A stretch of DNA of 64,000 nucleotides from Burkholderiales bacterium. GTDB taxonomy: Bacteria > Pseudomonadota > Gammaproteobacteria > Burkholderiales > Burkholderiaceae_C. The stretch covers positions 16,550 through 80,549 of the forward strand of contig JACPUE010000014.1 in the NCBI GenBank assembly GCA_016192425.1. The letters run 5' to 3'. Made by a program: the position numbers and the translations under genes. The notes beneath the pieces are model-generated. The model was given only the letters and a program-made list of their open reading frames with translations. It did no database searches and was not told where the DNA came from. Of the stretch, positions 28,601 to 36,744 are shown piece after piece; position 1 is the stretch's first letter, and each line of letters begins with the position of its first letter.

Positions 28601-28791
28601 GTGACCTGCGCCTCCATCACCTCGGCCGAAGCGCCGCCGTAGCGCACGCTCACGGTGACCACAGGCTCGTCGATGCGCGGGTACTCGCGCACCGACAGGC
28701 GGGTGAAGCTCACGGCGCCAATCAACAGCACCAGCAGCGACAGCACGGTGGCCAGCACCGGGCGGCGAATGGAGATTTCAGCCAACTGCAT
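25678..28791 (-). CDS. RND-family multidrug efflux transporter (HAE1 type)
   Basis: Inner-membrane proton-driven pump of the AcrB/HAE1 group. The 1037-residue protein begins with the ISIRRPVLATVLSLL first helix typical of RND pumps and has the two-fold repeated arrangement of 12 membrane helices with two large periplasmic loops. The proton-relay Asp pair is visible in GLVVDDAIVMLEN. The adaptor gene lies 21 bp upstream on the same strand, giving an adaptor-pump pair. No TolC-like outer-membrane factor gene is adjacent, so an unlinked one is presumably used. Substrates cannot be predicted. Confidence 0.92.
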   Translation of the reverse strand: MQLAEISIRRPVLATVLSLLVLLIGAVSFTRLSVREYPRIDEPVVTVSVRYGGASAEVMEAQVTKPLEDSIAGIDAVDVITSLSRAEQSQISVRFRLEKDADNAAAEVRDRTSRVRNRLPDGVDEPVIAKVEADASPVMWLAFSSDTLSPLQINDLLVRIVKPRLQTVSGVADVPIYGERRYAMRVWLDPQRMAGYRLTPQDVEDAIRRSNLELPAGRIESMEREFSVTAQTSLAQPQEFADIVVRSVNGFAVRLGDVARVQEAPANDRSRVRLNGRDAISVGVIRQTTANPLEISKGVRAMLPQLQADLPPEVSVEIANDNSLFIDRSVKSVFATLLEAVVLVALVIFVFLRTVRASIIPIVTIPVSLIGSFALMHLAGFSINTLTLLALVLAIGLVVDDAIVMLENIFRHIEEGMEPFSAAIRGAREIGFAIVAMTLTLVAVYAPLAFTPGRTGRLFIEFALALAGAVLVSGFVALTLSPMMCSLLLRHNPRPGWFDCSMERWLTALAQGYGRVLRWVLTRRAAGAPWHAGLLQARWLVVAAMLACAAAIAWLYPGMRQELSPLEDRGTILASFSAPDGATLEYTDRYARELEKIGRDYPEFDRIYANVGNPTVSQGSVVYRAVDWEQRQRSTLQLVREMQGRISSLPGVSAFPITPPSLGQGFRSRPLNFVVQTSESYEELNAAVLRIMAEVAKNPGILSPDVDLRLNKPELRISVNRERAADLGVNVDVVARAIETMLGGRTVTRYKRDAEQFDVIVQTEGGSRSTPQDIDAIHVRGRGDAMVPLSSLVSVQESVSPRELNHFGQRRSATITANLAPDYSLGEALAFMDRTAAQVLKPGYTTELNGISREFRSSQGSLGVVFVLALVFIYLVLAAQFESFIDPLVILLSVPLSLVGALLALQWGGGSLNVYSQIGLITLVGLITKHGILVVEFANQLRAQGLEMVDALVQASSQRLRPILMTTGAMVLGAIPLALASGAGAESRMQIGWVIVGGMGLGTVLTVFVVPTMYALLARAAVPGPRDAQVQPAQARH

Positions 28792-28812
28792 GGGGCCAGT
28801 GCTCCGGCGCTT

Positions 28813-29988
28813 TCAACGGCCCTGGGCCGGGGCGCTGCTGGCGGGTGCCCGGGCAGCGCTGGCGGCCTGCGCCGCTGGCTGTGCCTGCGGCCCGGCCCTG
28901 TGCACCGGCATGCCGTCGCGCTGCAGGCGCTGCTGGCCTGCGGTGACCACCTGGTCTTCAGCGGCCAGGCCCTGGCGCACTTCGACCACACCCTCGCGGC
29001 GCTGGCCCAGTTGCACACTGGTGCGGCGCGCCACCCAGCCCTGGCCCGAGACGTCGGCCTCCAGCCTGAAGACATAGGGGCTGGTGCCTTGGGGCACGAT
29101 GGCTTCCTCGGGCACCACCAGCGCCTGTACCGGGGCGCCAAACACCGCGGTCACGCGCGCAAACATGCCGGGGCGCAGAACGCCCTGGCGGTTGTCCAGC
29201 CCCGCGCGCACCGCCACCGAACGGCCGTTGGCGTCGATCTGCGGGTCAATGGCCCACACCTGTGCCTCAAAGCTGCGGCCCGGCAGCGCGTCCAGCTCCA
29301 CCCGCACGGCCTGGCCCGCGCGCAGCTGGGGCTGGTAGCGCTCGGGCAGGCGAAAGTCCACCACCATGCTGTCGATGTCCTCGATGTTGACGATGTCGGC
29401 CCCGTCCTTGAGGTAGTCGCCCACGTGCACATTGCGGATGCCCGCCATGCCATCGAACGGCGCCACGATGCGCAGCCGCGCCACTTGCGCCTGCGCCAGC
29501 GCCAGCTTGGCCTGAGCCACCTGCAGGCTGGCGGCGCTTTCATCGAGCGAACGCTGGCTCACAAAGCCCTGCGCCACCAGTTCGCGGTTGCGCTGGTGGT
29601 TGGCCTGGGCAATGGACAGCTCGGCCTGGGCCTGCTGCACCTGGGCCTGGAGCAACTGGTCGTCAAACTGCACCAGCACCTGGCCTTTGCGCACGCGCGC
29701 ACCGTCGCTGAAGTGGATGTGCGTGACGCGCCCGCTCACCTCAGGCCGCAGCACCACGCTGCGGCGCGAGCGCAGGCTGCCCACGGCCTGGGCTTCGTCG
29801 CTCAGCGCCATGCGGCGCACGGGCGCCACCTCTACGTCCACGGGCTGCAGCGCACCTGGCGCATGCGCGCCCTGGAGCTGCGCCACAGGGCGTGCTGACG
29901 GGCTGGCAGGTTTTTGCAGCCACCATGCGGCCCCCAGGGCGACGGCCAGGCCACAGGCGGCAATGACCAGGGTGGCGGCCCTTGCCAT
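28813..29988 (-). CDS. RND efflux periplasmic adaptor (membrane fusion protein)
   Basis: HlyD/AcrA-type adaptor linking the RND pump to an outer-membrane channel. Of 391 residues, an N-terminal membrane or signal helix occupies about 3-24. The barrel-sandwich (lipoyl) half-motifs are at VRPEV/SGRVTHIHFSDGARVRKGQ and VAPFDGMAGI, flanking an alpha-hairpin rich in Gln/Ala coiled coil (about 112-170). A beta-barrel domain follows, then a Pro/Ala-rich tail. The start codon overlaps the rnhA stop (ATGA), so pump expression is probably coupled to the rnhA transcript. Confidence 0.9.
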   Translation of the reverse strand: MARAATLVIAACGLAVALGAAWWLQKPASPSARPVAQLQGAHAPGALQPVDVEVAPVRRMALSDEAQAVGSLRSRRSVVLRPEVSGRVTHIHFSDGARVRKGQVLVQFDDQLLQAQVQQAQAELSIAQANHQRNRELVAQGFVSQRSLDESAASLQVAQAKLALAQAQVARLRIVAPFDGMAGIRNVHVGDYLKDGADIVNIEDIDSMVVDFRLPERYQPQLRAGQAVRVELDALPGRSFEAQVWAIDPQIDANGRSVAVRAGLDNRQGVLRPGMFARVTAVFGAPVQALVVPEEAIVPQGTSPYVFRLEADVSGQGWVARRTSVQLGQRREGVVEVRQGLAAEDQVVTAGQQRLQRDGMPVHRAGPQAQPAAQAASAARAPASSAPAQGR

Positions 29989-30437
29989 CAGCGCCGTCCC
30001 AGGGCTTGTTCCACGCCCCGGTTGGCCAGGGCATCGGCGCGCTCGTTGCCGGGGTCGCCCGAATGCCCTTTGACCCAGCGCCAGTCAATGCGGTGGCCGC
30101 TGCCCTGCACCAATGCATCGAGCCGCTGCCACAGTTCGACGTTTTTCACCGGCTGGCGCGACGCGGTGCGCCAGCCCTTGGCCTTCCAGCCATGGATCCA
30201 CTCGGTGATGCCTTTGCGCACGTATTCGCTGTCGAGGTAAAGCTGCACGTCGCACGGACGCTTGAGCGCAGAGAGCGCTTCGATCACCGCCATCAGCTCC
30301 ATGCGGTTGTTGGTGGTACCCAGTTCGCCGCCAAAGAGTTCTTTTTCTACCGCCCCCGAGCGCAACAACACGCCCCAGCCGCCGGGGCCGGGGTTGCCTT
30401 TGCAGGCGCCGTCGGTGTAAATCTGTATCTGGTTCAC
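29988..30437 (-). CDS. rnhA: Ribonuclease HI
   Basis: Degrades the RNA strand of RNA-DNA hybrids. The 149-residue protein has the catalytic carboxylates in [16 protein letters not shown] (Asp9), [12 protein letters not shown] (Glu47), LYLDSEY (Asp69) and a C-terminal GNERADA Asp. It starts with GTG at 30437, immediately after the TGA of the methyltransferase gene (TGAGTG), so the two are translationally coupled. The usual downstream neighbour dnaQ is absent here; the RND adaptor follows instead. Confidence 0.96.
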   Translation of the reverse strand: MNQIQIYTDGACKGNPGPGGWGVLLRSGAVEKELFGGELGTTNNRMELMAVIEALSALKRPCDVQLYLDSEYVRKGITEWIHGWKAKGWRTASRQPVKNVELWQRLDALVQGSGHRIDWRWVKGHSGDPGNERADALANRGVEQALGRR

Positions 30438-31232
30438 TCAAGTTCCTGTCTTGTGGTGGCTTTTTGCGCCCCGGCGCACCAGTGGCACCGTGGCGGCGGC
30501 ACGTGTGCGCGTGCTGCGCCAGGAGGGTTCCAGCAGGCGCATGCCATGCACCCGCTTGATGCCCACCATGAAATACGAGGCCCCGAGTATGGGCCAAAGC
30601 CGCTCGCCCACGCCGTCCATCCAGGCGGTGCGCTGCAACCAGCGTTCAGTGCGCACGGCCGGGCGGTAGCAGCCGTACTGCACGGCGTCGAGCTCGAAGT
30701 TCAGCAGCCGCAGCCAGTCGCGCAGGCGCCAGGGGCCGATGAATTCGCCCACATCGGGCAGGAACAGCCGCCCGCGCCCGCCCGCCAGGCGCCGGTACAG
30801 GTGCTGGCGCTGCTGGCGCAGGCCCCACAGGCTGACCGGGTTGAGCCCGGTGATGACCACCCGGCCCTCCGGCACCAGCACGCGCGCCACCTCGCGCAGC
30901 GCGGTGTGCGGGTCGTGGCTCAGTTCCAGCGCGTGCGGCAGCAGCACCAGGTCCAGGCTGTTGTCGGGAAAGGGCAGCGCCACGGCGTGCGCCAACAGGT
31001 GCGGTGTCGCGGTGCTTTCGGGCAAGGGCTGGGGCCATTCGTCCAGCGCCAGCCAGCGGTGGGGCATGCGGTTGGCACGCAAGCCGTCCAGCAGCGGCAT
31101 GCCCACCTGCAGGCTGTGGTAGCCAAACACGTCGGCCACGGCCTCGTCGATGCGCGCCTGCTCCCAGGCCAGCAGGTAGCGCCCGGGCGGGGTTTCGAAC
31201 CAATGGTGCAAACCTATAATTTGATCGCTCAT
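30438..31232 (-). CDS. Class I SAM-dependent methyltransferase
   Basis: A 264-residue protein of the SAM methyltransferase fold. The post-I and motif IV/V regions are clear (ALPFPDNSLDLVLLPHALELSHDP, then EVARVLVPEGRVVITGLNP), while the glycine-rich motif I is weakly conserved. It belongs to the family commonly found between gloB and rnhA in beta- and gammaproteobacteria; the substrate is not established from sequence. The ATG at 31232 overlaps the divergent gloB ATG by two bases (CATG), leaving no intergenic space, so its promoter must lie inside gloB. Confidence 0.85.
   Translation of the reverse strand: MSDQIIGLHHWFETPPGRYLLAWEQARIDEAVADVFGYHSLQVGMPLLDGLRANRMPHRWLALDEWPQPLPESTATPHLLAHAVALPFPDNSLDLVLLPHALELSHDPHTALREVARVLVPEGRVVITGLNPVSLWGLRQQRQHLYRRLAGGRGRLFLPDVGEFIGPWRLRDWLRLLNFELDAVQYGCYRPAVRTERWLQRTAWMDGVGERLWPILGASYFMVGIKRVHGMRLLEPSWRSTRTRAAATVPLVRRGAKSHHKTGT
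31215..31220 (+). promoter_or_regulatory. Consensus -10 (TATAAT) for gloB inside the methyltransferase gene
   Basis: A perfect TATAAT ends 10 bases before the gloB ATG, so a transcript would have a leader of only a few bases. No good -35 is seen. The hexamer lies within the first codons of the divergent methyltransferase gene. Confidence 0.5.
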
Positions 31233-32007
31233 GAACCTGCTCGCGTTGCCCGCCTTTGCCGACAACTACCTCTGGCTGCTGCACGACGCGCACAGTGCGG
31301 TGGTCGTCGATCCTGGCCAGGCAGAGCCCGTGCTGCAGGCGCTGCAAGAACGCGGATTGCGCTTGCAGGCCATTCTAGTCACGCACCACCATGGCGATCA
31401 TGTCGGCGGCGTAGAGACCCTGCGCGAGGCCACCGGCGCCACCGTGTACGGGCCTGCGCGCGAGTCCATTCCTGCCCCGTTCATCCCCCTGGCCCAGGGC
31501 CAGACGTTGCGCGCGCTGGGGCTGGACTTTGCGGTGCTGGACGTGCCGGGCCATACGGCCGGGCACATTGCCTACTTTTGCGCACAGGCCGAGGGCGGGC
31601 CACTGCTGTTTTGTGGCGACACCTTGTTCTCGGGCGGCTGCGGGCGCCTGTTCGAAGGCACGGCCGCGCAAATGCTGGCCTCGCTGGACCAGCTTGCCGC
31701 ACTGCCCGGCGACACACGCGTCTGCTGCGCCCACGAATACACACTTGCTAACCTGAAATTTGCCCGCGCGGTGGAACCCTGCAATGCCGATCTGCTCCAC
31801 TACAGCGCCCAGTGCGAGGCGCTGCGTGCGCAGGGCCTGCCCACGCTGCCCTCGCGCATGGCGCTGGAACGTGCGATCAACCCCTTCCTGCGCACCCGCA
31901 TGCCCGCTGTGGCGGCGGCGGCTGCAGGTTTTGCCCCTTCTACCGATACCCGCAATGCCGTGGCCGTACTGGCTGCGCTGCGCGAATGGAAAAACGGATT
32001 CCAATGA
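31231..32007 (+). CDS. gloB: Hydroxyacylglutathione hydrolase (glyoxalase II)
   Basis: Hydrolyses S-lactoylglutathione to lactate and glutathione, the second step of methylglyoxal detoxification. The 258-residue metallo-beta-lactamase-fold enzyme has the binuclear metal motif THHHGDH at residues 51-57, the later metal ligands in PGHTAGH and FCGDTLFSGGCGR, and the C-terminal family domain. The N-terminus (MNLLALPAFADNY) matches the family start. The stop overlaps the mltD start (ATGA). Confidence 0.96.
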   Translation: MNLLALPAFADNYLWLLHDAHSAVVVDPGQAEPVLQALQERGLRLQAILVTHHHGDHVGGVETLREATGATVYGPARESIPAPFIPLAQGQTLRALGLDFAVLDVPGHTAGHIAYFCAQAEGGPLLFCGDTLFSGGCGRLFEGTAAQMLASLDQLAALPGDTRVCCAHEYTLANLKFARAVEPCNADLLHYSAQCEALRAQGLPTLPSRMALERAINPFLRTRMPAVAAAAAGFAPSTDTRNAVAVLAALREWKNGFQ

Positions 32008-33557
32008 AGCTCCTCCACATTGCCTGCCTGGCGGGCCTGCTTTGGCTCTCAGGCTGTGCCACCCAGGTGGGCGCCCCCGGCGCCCCCAGCACAGCCAGCA
32101 CCGACAGCGCTGCGCCCGCGGCTACGGCAACCCCCGCGCCCGAGGCGTCGCACACACCGCAAATCCCCTCGGGGCCACTGCTGCCCATCGCACCCGCTCG
32201 GGCCTCGCGCCTGGAGGTGATGCCGCTGTTCACGCCGTCGGATCTGTGGGACCGCATCCGCCGTGGCTTTGCCATGCCCGACCTGCAAAACGACCTGGTG
32301 CAGGACCGCGAACAGTGGTACGCCAACCGCCCCGACTACATGCAGCGCATGACCGAACGCTCGCGCAAGTACCTGTTCCACATCGTCGAGGAGCTGGAGC
32401 GCCGCGACATGCCCACCGAGCTGGCGCTGCTGCCCTTTATCGAGAGCGCCTTCAACCCGCACGCCGTCTCCACGGCCAAGGCGGCGGGCATGTGGCAGTT
32501 CATGCCGGCCACGGGCAACTACTTCGACCTCAAGCAAAACGCCTTCCGCGACGACCGGCGCGACGTGCTGGCCTCCACCCGCGCCGCGCTGGACTACCTG
32601 CAAAAGCTCTACGGCATGTTTGGCGACTGGCACCTGGCCCTGGCCGCCTACAACTGGGGCGAAGGCAGCGTGAGCCGCGCCATCGCACGCAACCAGAAGG
32701 CGGGCCTGGGCACCAGCTACACCGACCTGACCATGCCCGGCGAAACGCGCCTGTACGTGCCCAAGCTGCAGGCGGTGAAAAACATCGTGGCCAACCCCGA
32801 AGCCTTCCGCAGCGAGCTGCCGCTGATCGAGAACCACCCCTACTTCCAGACGGTGGACATCACGCGCGACATCGACGTGGCGCTGGCCGCCCGGCTGGCA
32901 GACGTGGACCTGGCCGACTTCAAGGCACTCAACCCCTCGCTGGACAAGCCCGTGATCCTGGCCGCAGGCACGCCCCAGATCCTGCTGCCCTGGGACAACG
33001 CCAAGGTGTTCGAGCGCAACCTTGCGGCCTACAAGGAAGGCCAGTACGCAAGCTGGACCGTCTGGACCCTGCCCTCGACCATGAGCACCGCCGAGGTGGC
33101 CCGCCGCGTGGGCATGGACGAGACCGAGCTGCGCACCATCAACCGCATCCCGCCGCGCATGCTGGTCAAGGCGGGTTCGGCGCTGATCGTGCCGCGCTCC
33201 ATCGCCACGCGGACCGACGTGGGCCTGCACGTGGCCGACAACGGCAAGCTCTCGCTCACACCCGAGGTGGTCACCCGGCGCAGCGTAGTGCGCGCCCGCA
33301 AGGGCGATACCGTGGCCAGCCTTTCCAAGCGCCACCGCGTAAGCCCTTCCAACCTGGCGCAATGGAACAGCGTGAAGCCCAGCGCCAGCTTCAAGGCCGG
33401 GCAGGAGGTGGTGCTGATGCTGCCCGTACGCATGCAGGCAAGCCGCGACAGCCGGGACAGCCGCGACACCAAAGCCAGTGCAGGCAAGCGCACGGCACGC
33501 AAGGGCTCCGCGCCCGTCAAGCGCGAAAGCAAGCCCTCCAGGAAAAAACGGCGCTGA
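32004..33557 (+). CDS. mltD: Membrane-bound lytic murein transglycosylase D
   Basis: Cleaves peptidoglycan glycan strands with formation of 1,6-anhydro ends. The 517-residue lipoprotein has lipobox LSGC (Cys18), an SLT domain with the catalytic Glu in LPFIESAFNPHA and the AAGMWQFMPATG motif, then a LysM domain near the C-terminus (RKGDTVASLSKRHRVSPSNL) and probably a second LysM-like region before it. The C-terminal ~40 residues are Arg/Lys/Ser-rich. Translationally coupled to gloB. Convergent with the small DUF3096 gene. Confidence 0.93.
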   Translation: MKLLHIACLAGLLWLSGCATQVGAPGAPSTASTDSAAPAATATPAPEASHTPQIPSGPLLPIAPARASRLEVMPLFTPSDLWDRIRRGFAMPDLQNDLVQDREQWYANRPDYMQRMTERSRKYLFHIVEELERRDMPTELALLPFIESAFNPHAVSTAKAAGMWQFMPATGNYFDLKQNAFRDDRRDVLASTRAALDYLQKLYGMFGDWHLALAAYNWGEGSVSRAIARNQKAGLGTSYTDLTMPGETRLYVPKLQAVKNIVANPEAFRSELPLIENHPYFQTVDITRDIDVALAARLADVDLADFKALNPSLDKPVILAAGTPQILLPWDNAKVFERNLAAYKEGQYASWTVWTLPSTMSTAEVARRVGMDETELRTINRIPPRMLVKAGSALIVPRSIATRTDVGLHVADNGKLSLTPEVVTRRSVVRARKGDTVASLSKRHRVSPSNLAQWNSVKPSASFKAGQEVVLMLPVRMQASRDSRDSRDTKASAGKRTARKGSAPVKRESKPSRKKRR

Positions 33558-33578
33558 GCGCCTGGCACGCGCTGGCGC

Positions 33579-33731
33579 CTACCAGCGCCACTGCTGCAGG
33601 CCCAGCAGGCCCAGCACGCCCATCAGAATGAGGTACAGCGCCACAATGGTGCTGAGCAGGCGCGGAAACACCAGAACGAGAATGCCCGCCACCAGGGCGA
33701 TCAATGGGCCGAGACTGAGGTGAAGGGTCAT
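33579..33731 (-). CDS. Small DUF3096-type membrane protein
   Basis: A 50-residue, almost entirely hydrophobic protein (LGPLIALVAGILVLVFP...YLILMGVLGLLGL) with two predicted membrane helices, resembling DUF3096 proteins. No function is known. The ATG at 33731 gives the compact family length; upstream in-frame codons are Arg-rich and unlikely. Short but convincing because of the hydrophobic pattern. Confidence 0.7.
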   Translation of the reverse strand: MTLHLSLGPLIALVAGILVLVFPRLLSTIVALYLILMGVLGLLGLQQWRW

Positions 33732-33783
33732 GGCTGCACGCGATGCAAAAGCCCACAAGCATACGCGACGGGCGGGGCGCCCC

Positions 33784-34830
33784 TCATGCGCTGAATTTCT
33801 GTTTGGCCTTGCGCGCAAACTCCTGCGTGAAGCTGCGCGCCAGATCGCTTTGGCGCACGGCCAGGGCAGGGTTCAAGGCCGCCAAGGTGCGCAGCGCCGT
33901 GCGCGGAGCGTCTTCGGGCATGAGTCCATCGGGGGACATGGCGTCGCGCGCGCGCGCCAGTGCCGCCAGGTACAGGCTGCGTTCGGCCAGCAGGCCCGAG
34001 GGAGGCACATGCTTGACCACATCGGCGGGCTCGGCGGTCTGCAGCCACTTGAGGGCGTGCACCAGCCCATGCACCAGTGCCTGCGCCTGCGCTGCCCGGC
34101 CCTGCACAAAGCCAGCGGGCGCCAGCAGGCAGGTGCCCGGCTGGGTGCCGCCAAACACCGTTTGCGAACCCACCAGGCCGCGCGCATCGGCCACGATGCG
34201 CACTTCGCCCTGCTGCTCCAGCGGCGCCAGCACCGCATCGGCATGGCACAGCGCGTGCACCTGGCCGCTGCGCAGCGCCGCCTGGGCACGTTCGCCCTCG
34301 CCCACGGCCACAAAAGCGACCTCGGCGCCATCCACGCCAGCCTGCGCCAGCACCACGCGCGCCATGGCATGGCCCAGCGCACCAAACCCCGCGACACCCA
34401 CACGGCCACGCCGCAAATCGGCCACGCTGCGATAGGCGGGCAATGCCTTGGTAGACACCGCCAGCGCCAACTGCGGCACACGCGTCTGCAAGACCAGCGA
34501 ACGCAGCCCCTCGGGGGCCGCAGCCAGGGGCAGCGCATGCTCAAAACCCACAGCAGCCACATCGGCCACCCCCTGCTTCAGCGCCTGCAGGGCCAGCAGG
34601 TCGTTGGCGTATTCCAAGGTGGTGACCTCCAGGCCCTCCTGCCGGAAGAAGTCCAGTTGCTCCGCCACGCTCAGGGGTAACTGGCGCAGTGGCTGGGCGC
34701 TGCGCGCGCCCACCGCCAAGCTGATGCGCCCCAGCCCAGCCGCCCGCGCGCGCAAGACCGCACCAGGCCCCGCCATGGACAAGGCACAGAGCGCGCCCAA
34801 GGCGCGACGGCGGGACAGCAGGCCATGCAT
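33784..34830 (-). CDS. ABC-type substrate-binding protein (NMT1/SsuA-like)
   Basis: A 348-residue periplasmic binding protein with a twin-arginine-like leader (SRRRALGALCALSMAG). The body has the two-lobed NMT1/SsuA pattern: LSVAEQLDFFRQEGLEV, then LKQGVADVAAVGFEHAL, and LRRGRVGVAGFGALG. Such proteins bind sulfonates, nitrate or thiamine precursors; the ligand cannot be assigned. No permease or ATPase gene adjoins it, so it is an orphan component or works with an unlinked transporter. Confidence 0.78.
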   Translation of the reverse strand: MHGLLSRRRALGALCALSMAGPGAVLRARAAGLGRISLAVGARSAQPLRQLPLSVAEQLDFFRQEGLEVTTLEYANDLLALQALKQGVADVAAVGFEHALPLAAAPEGLRSLVLQTRVPQLALAVSTKALPAYRSVADLRRGRVGVAGFGALGHAMARVVLAQAGVDGAEVAFVAVGEGERAQAALRSGQVHALCHADAVLAPLEQQGEVRIVADARGLVGSQTVFGGTQPGTCLLAPAGFVQGRAAQAQALVHGLVHALKWLQTAEPADVVKHVPPSGLLAERSLYLAALARARDAMSPDGLMPEDAPRTALRTLAALNPALAVRQSDLARSFTQEFARKAKQKFSA

Positions 34831-34931
34831 GGTGGCGAAACCGCGGGGATATTTTGTTGCGACGCAGCAATTTTGCCGCTTACCCCTGATCGGCGCATCA
34901 GGGAAGTCCCGTGCGGATATCTACGTATGGT

Positions 34932-35354
34932 TCAGCGATAGCCGAGAAAGAAAATGGCGGCGTTGACCGCAAATGCCCCGCCCCACACGATGCTGCGGGC
35001 CTGGGGTATGTCTGCCACGTACATCAGGATGTAGAACAGGCGCAGCAGCACCCACAGCAGGGCCAGCAGGTCCAGCGCCGTCTGCCCGGCGCCCAGTTGG
35101 TGGGCGATGATGACCGCCCCCATGAAGAAAGGCAGCGCCTCGAAGCTGTTGGCCTGCGCCGCATTGGCCCGGGCCGCAGCCCCGCTCTGCCGCGCCAGCC
35201 AGGCACGGGGCTCGTGGTTGTCGTACCCACCCTGCGACCGCTTCTTGCCAAAACCCGCGCGCTTGGCAATGACCGAGCACGCCAGCGGCAACAGCACCGC
35301 CACAAAAACACACCAGTAGGCCACGGTGAACGGCATCCAATGGGTATTGTTCAT
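34932..35354 (-). CDS. MAPEG-family membrane protein
   Basis: A 140-residue protein with four hydrophobic segments, similar to MAPEG proteins (membrane-associated proteins in eicosanoid and glutathione metabolism). In bacteria their function is mostly unknown. The ATG at 35354 (MNNTHWMPFT) is preceded at 11 bases by GGAGG, which lies inside hairpin-element copy 4, so this copy appears to provide the ribosome-binding site. Confidence 0.8.
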   Translation of the reverse strand: MNNTHWMPFTVAYWCVFVAVLLPLACSVIAKRAGFGKKRSQGGYDNHEPRAWLARQSGAAARANAAQANSFEALPFFMGAVIIAHQLGAGQTALDLLALLWVLLRLFYILMYVADIPQARSIVWGGAFAVNAAIFFLGYR

Positions 35355-35412
35355 GACAAAAATGGCCTCCAGCGCCCTATTTATCAACGCAAACAGCTAT
35401 TAAATTTATAGC
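35355..35412 (-). repeat. Dispersed hairpin element, copy 4
   Basis: The minus strand reads GCTATAAATTTAATAGC, TGTTTGCG and GGGCGCTGGAGGCC. It abuts the MAPEG gene start, and its GGAGG is the only SD-like sequence available to that gene. Confidence 0.75.
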
Positions 35413-35480
35413 GAAAATCATCAGGCTGACTTTACAGGTCCCGCAGTCGCCAAAACTGGCGCTCTCCAAACCAGGGCTCC

Positions 35481-35580
35481 CGCGCAAGGGCCGCCCCGCC
35501 GCGCTGGGAGCGTTCCCCTGCCCGCAGCGCGCAGCGCTGCGAGAGCGGGGGGAAGGCGCGCAGCGCCACAGGGGGGTGCT
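35481..35580 (+). repeat. GC-rich repeat family B, copy 1
   Basis: About 100 bp starting CGCGCAAGGGCCGCCCCGC and ending in a G-run, with an internal CGCAGCGCGCAGCGCTGCG dyad. A related copy in the same orientation is at 38891, and a truncated inverted copy is at 58121. Confidence 0.65.
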
Positions 35581-35582
35581 CC

Positions 35583-36173
35583 CTATCTCCTATCCGCCAA
35601 CGCATGCGCAATGGTGCCCAGGTCCACGTATTCCAGCTCGCTGCCCACGGGCACGCCGCGCGAGAGGCGCGTGACGCGCAGTCCACGCGCACGCAGCGCC
35701 TCGCCCACCACATGGGCCGTGGCCTCGCCTTCGGCAGTGAAGCCAGTGGCCAGGATGACCTCTTGCACCACGCCGTCGCAGGCGCGCTCCAGCAGGGCCT
35801 GCACGCCGATGTCGCGCGGGCCCACGCCGTCCAGCGGCGACAGCCGCCCCATGAGCACGAAGTACAGCCCGCTGAATGCGCCGGTGCGCTCCATGGCGGA
35901 CTGGTCGGCGGGCGTCTCGACCACGCACAGCCGCGTGGCATCGCGCCGCGCGTCCAGGCAGGTGGCACAGACGGGCGCTTCGGTAAAGGTGTGGCAGCGC
36001 TCGCAATGGCGCACCTGGTTCACGGCCTGCTCCAGCGCCTGCGCCAACTGGCGCGCACCCGCGCGGTCGTGCTGCAGCAGATGAAACGCCATGCGCGCCG
36101 CCGACTTGGCCCCCACCCCCGGCAGCCGCCGCAGGGCCTGGATCAATGCGTCAAGCGTATGGGTGTTGGACAT
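35583..36173 (-). CDS. recR: Recombination mediator RecR
   Basis: Works with RecF/RecO to load RecA on gapped DNA. The 196-residue protein has the helix-hairpin-helix [17 protein letters not shown], a C4 zinc finger (CERC...CATC at about residues 57-72) and a TOPRIM domain ([26 protein letters not shown]). The gene order dnaX-ybaB-recR is widely conserved in bacteria and is intact here, although 193 bp containing repeats separates ybaB and recR. Confidence 0.96.
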   Translation of the reverse strand: MSNTHTLDALIQALRRLPGVGAKSAARMAFHLLQHDRAGARQLAQALEQAVNQVRHCERCHTFTEAPVCATCLDARRDATRLCVVETPADQSAMERTGAFSGLYFVLMGRLSPLDGVGPRDIGVQALLERACDGVVQEVILATGFTAEGEATAHVVGEALRARGLRVTRLSRGVPVGSELEYVDLGTIAHALADRR

Positions 36174-36366
36174 AAAAATAAGAAGGAACCAGGAAGAGGG
36201 TTTGCGCCATTCACCCCGCCCTCAAGGGCGTAGCGAGCGCCTGCCAGGCTAGGCGGACGGAGCGCAGCAACCGGAACGTACTTGCGGTACGTGAGGATTG
36301 CGAGCACCGCTCAACGACTTGCGAGCACCGCCCAACGACGCATGGCTGGCGCGCAGTAGCCCACCC
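36174..36366. repeat. recR/ybaB spacer with hairpin and 21 bp tandem repeat
   Basis: The spacer contains a hairpin ACGTAC-TTGCG-GTACGT (36276-36292) and two adjacent copies of a 21 bp unit beginning TTGCGAGCACCGC (36298-36318 and 36319-36339), differing at one base. A short CGCCCT/AGGGCG hairpin lies near 36220. No reading frame of interest. Confidence 0.6.
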
Positions 36367-36699
36367 TCAGAAAGGGAATTTCATGCCGCCGGGCAGGCCT
36401 GGCATCCCTTGCGTGATCTTGCCCATCTTCTCGGCAGAAGTCTCCTCGGCCTTGCGCACGGCGGCGTTGAAGGCGGCGGCCACCAGGTCTTCGAGCATGT
36501 CCTTGTCGTCCTGCAGCAGGCTGGGGTCGATGGTGACGCGCTTGACGTCATGCTTGCAGGTCATCACGACCTTCACGAGGCCTGCGCCGGATTCGCCTTC
36601 GACCTCGATGCTGCCCAGCTCGTCCTGTGCCTTCTTGAGGTTGTCCTGCATGGCCTGGGCCTGCTTCATGAGACCGGCGAGTTGTCCTTTGTTGAACAT
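36367..36699 (-). CDS. ybaB: YbaB/EbfC nucleoid-associated protein
   Basis: Small DNA-binding protein of the YbaB/EbfC family. The 110-residue protein begins [29 protein letters not shown] and contains the family's [30 protein letters not shown] core, ending in a Met/Gly/Pro-rich tail. It lies directly downstream of dnaX (45 bp), as in most bacteria, and is probably co-transcribed with it. Confidence 0.95.
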   Translation of the reverse strand: MFNKGQLAGLMKQAQAMQDNLKKAQDELGSIEVEGESGAGLVKVVMTCKHDVKRVTIDPSLLQDDKDMLEDLVAAAFNAAVRKAEETSAEKMGKITQGMPGLPGGMKFPF

Positions 36700-36744
36700 G
36701 GAAAGACCTTTCGTTGATGGGGTGGGAAATGAAAAAAGGGATGT

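Noticed and set aside
26074..29898. 1274-codon plus-strand open frame
   Set aside because: It is antisense to the RND pump and adaptor, is His/Arg/Gln/Gly-rich without recognisable domains, and is explained by GC-rich codon bias of the real genes.
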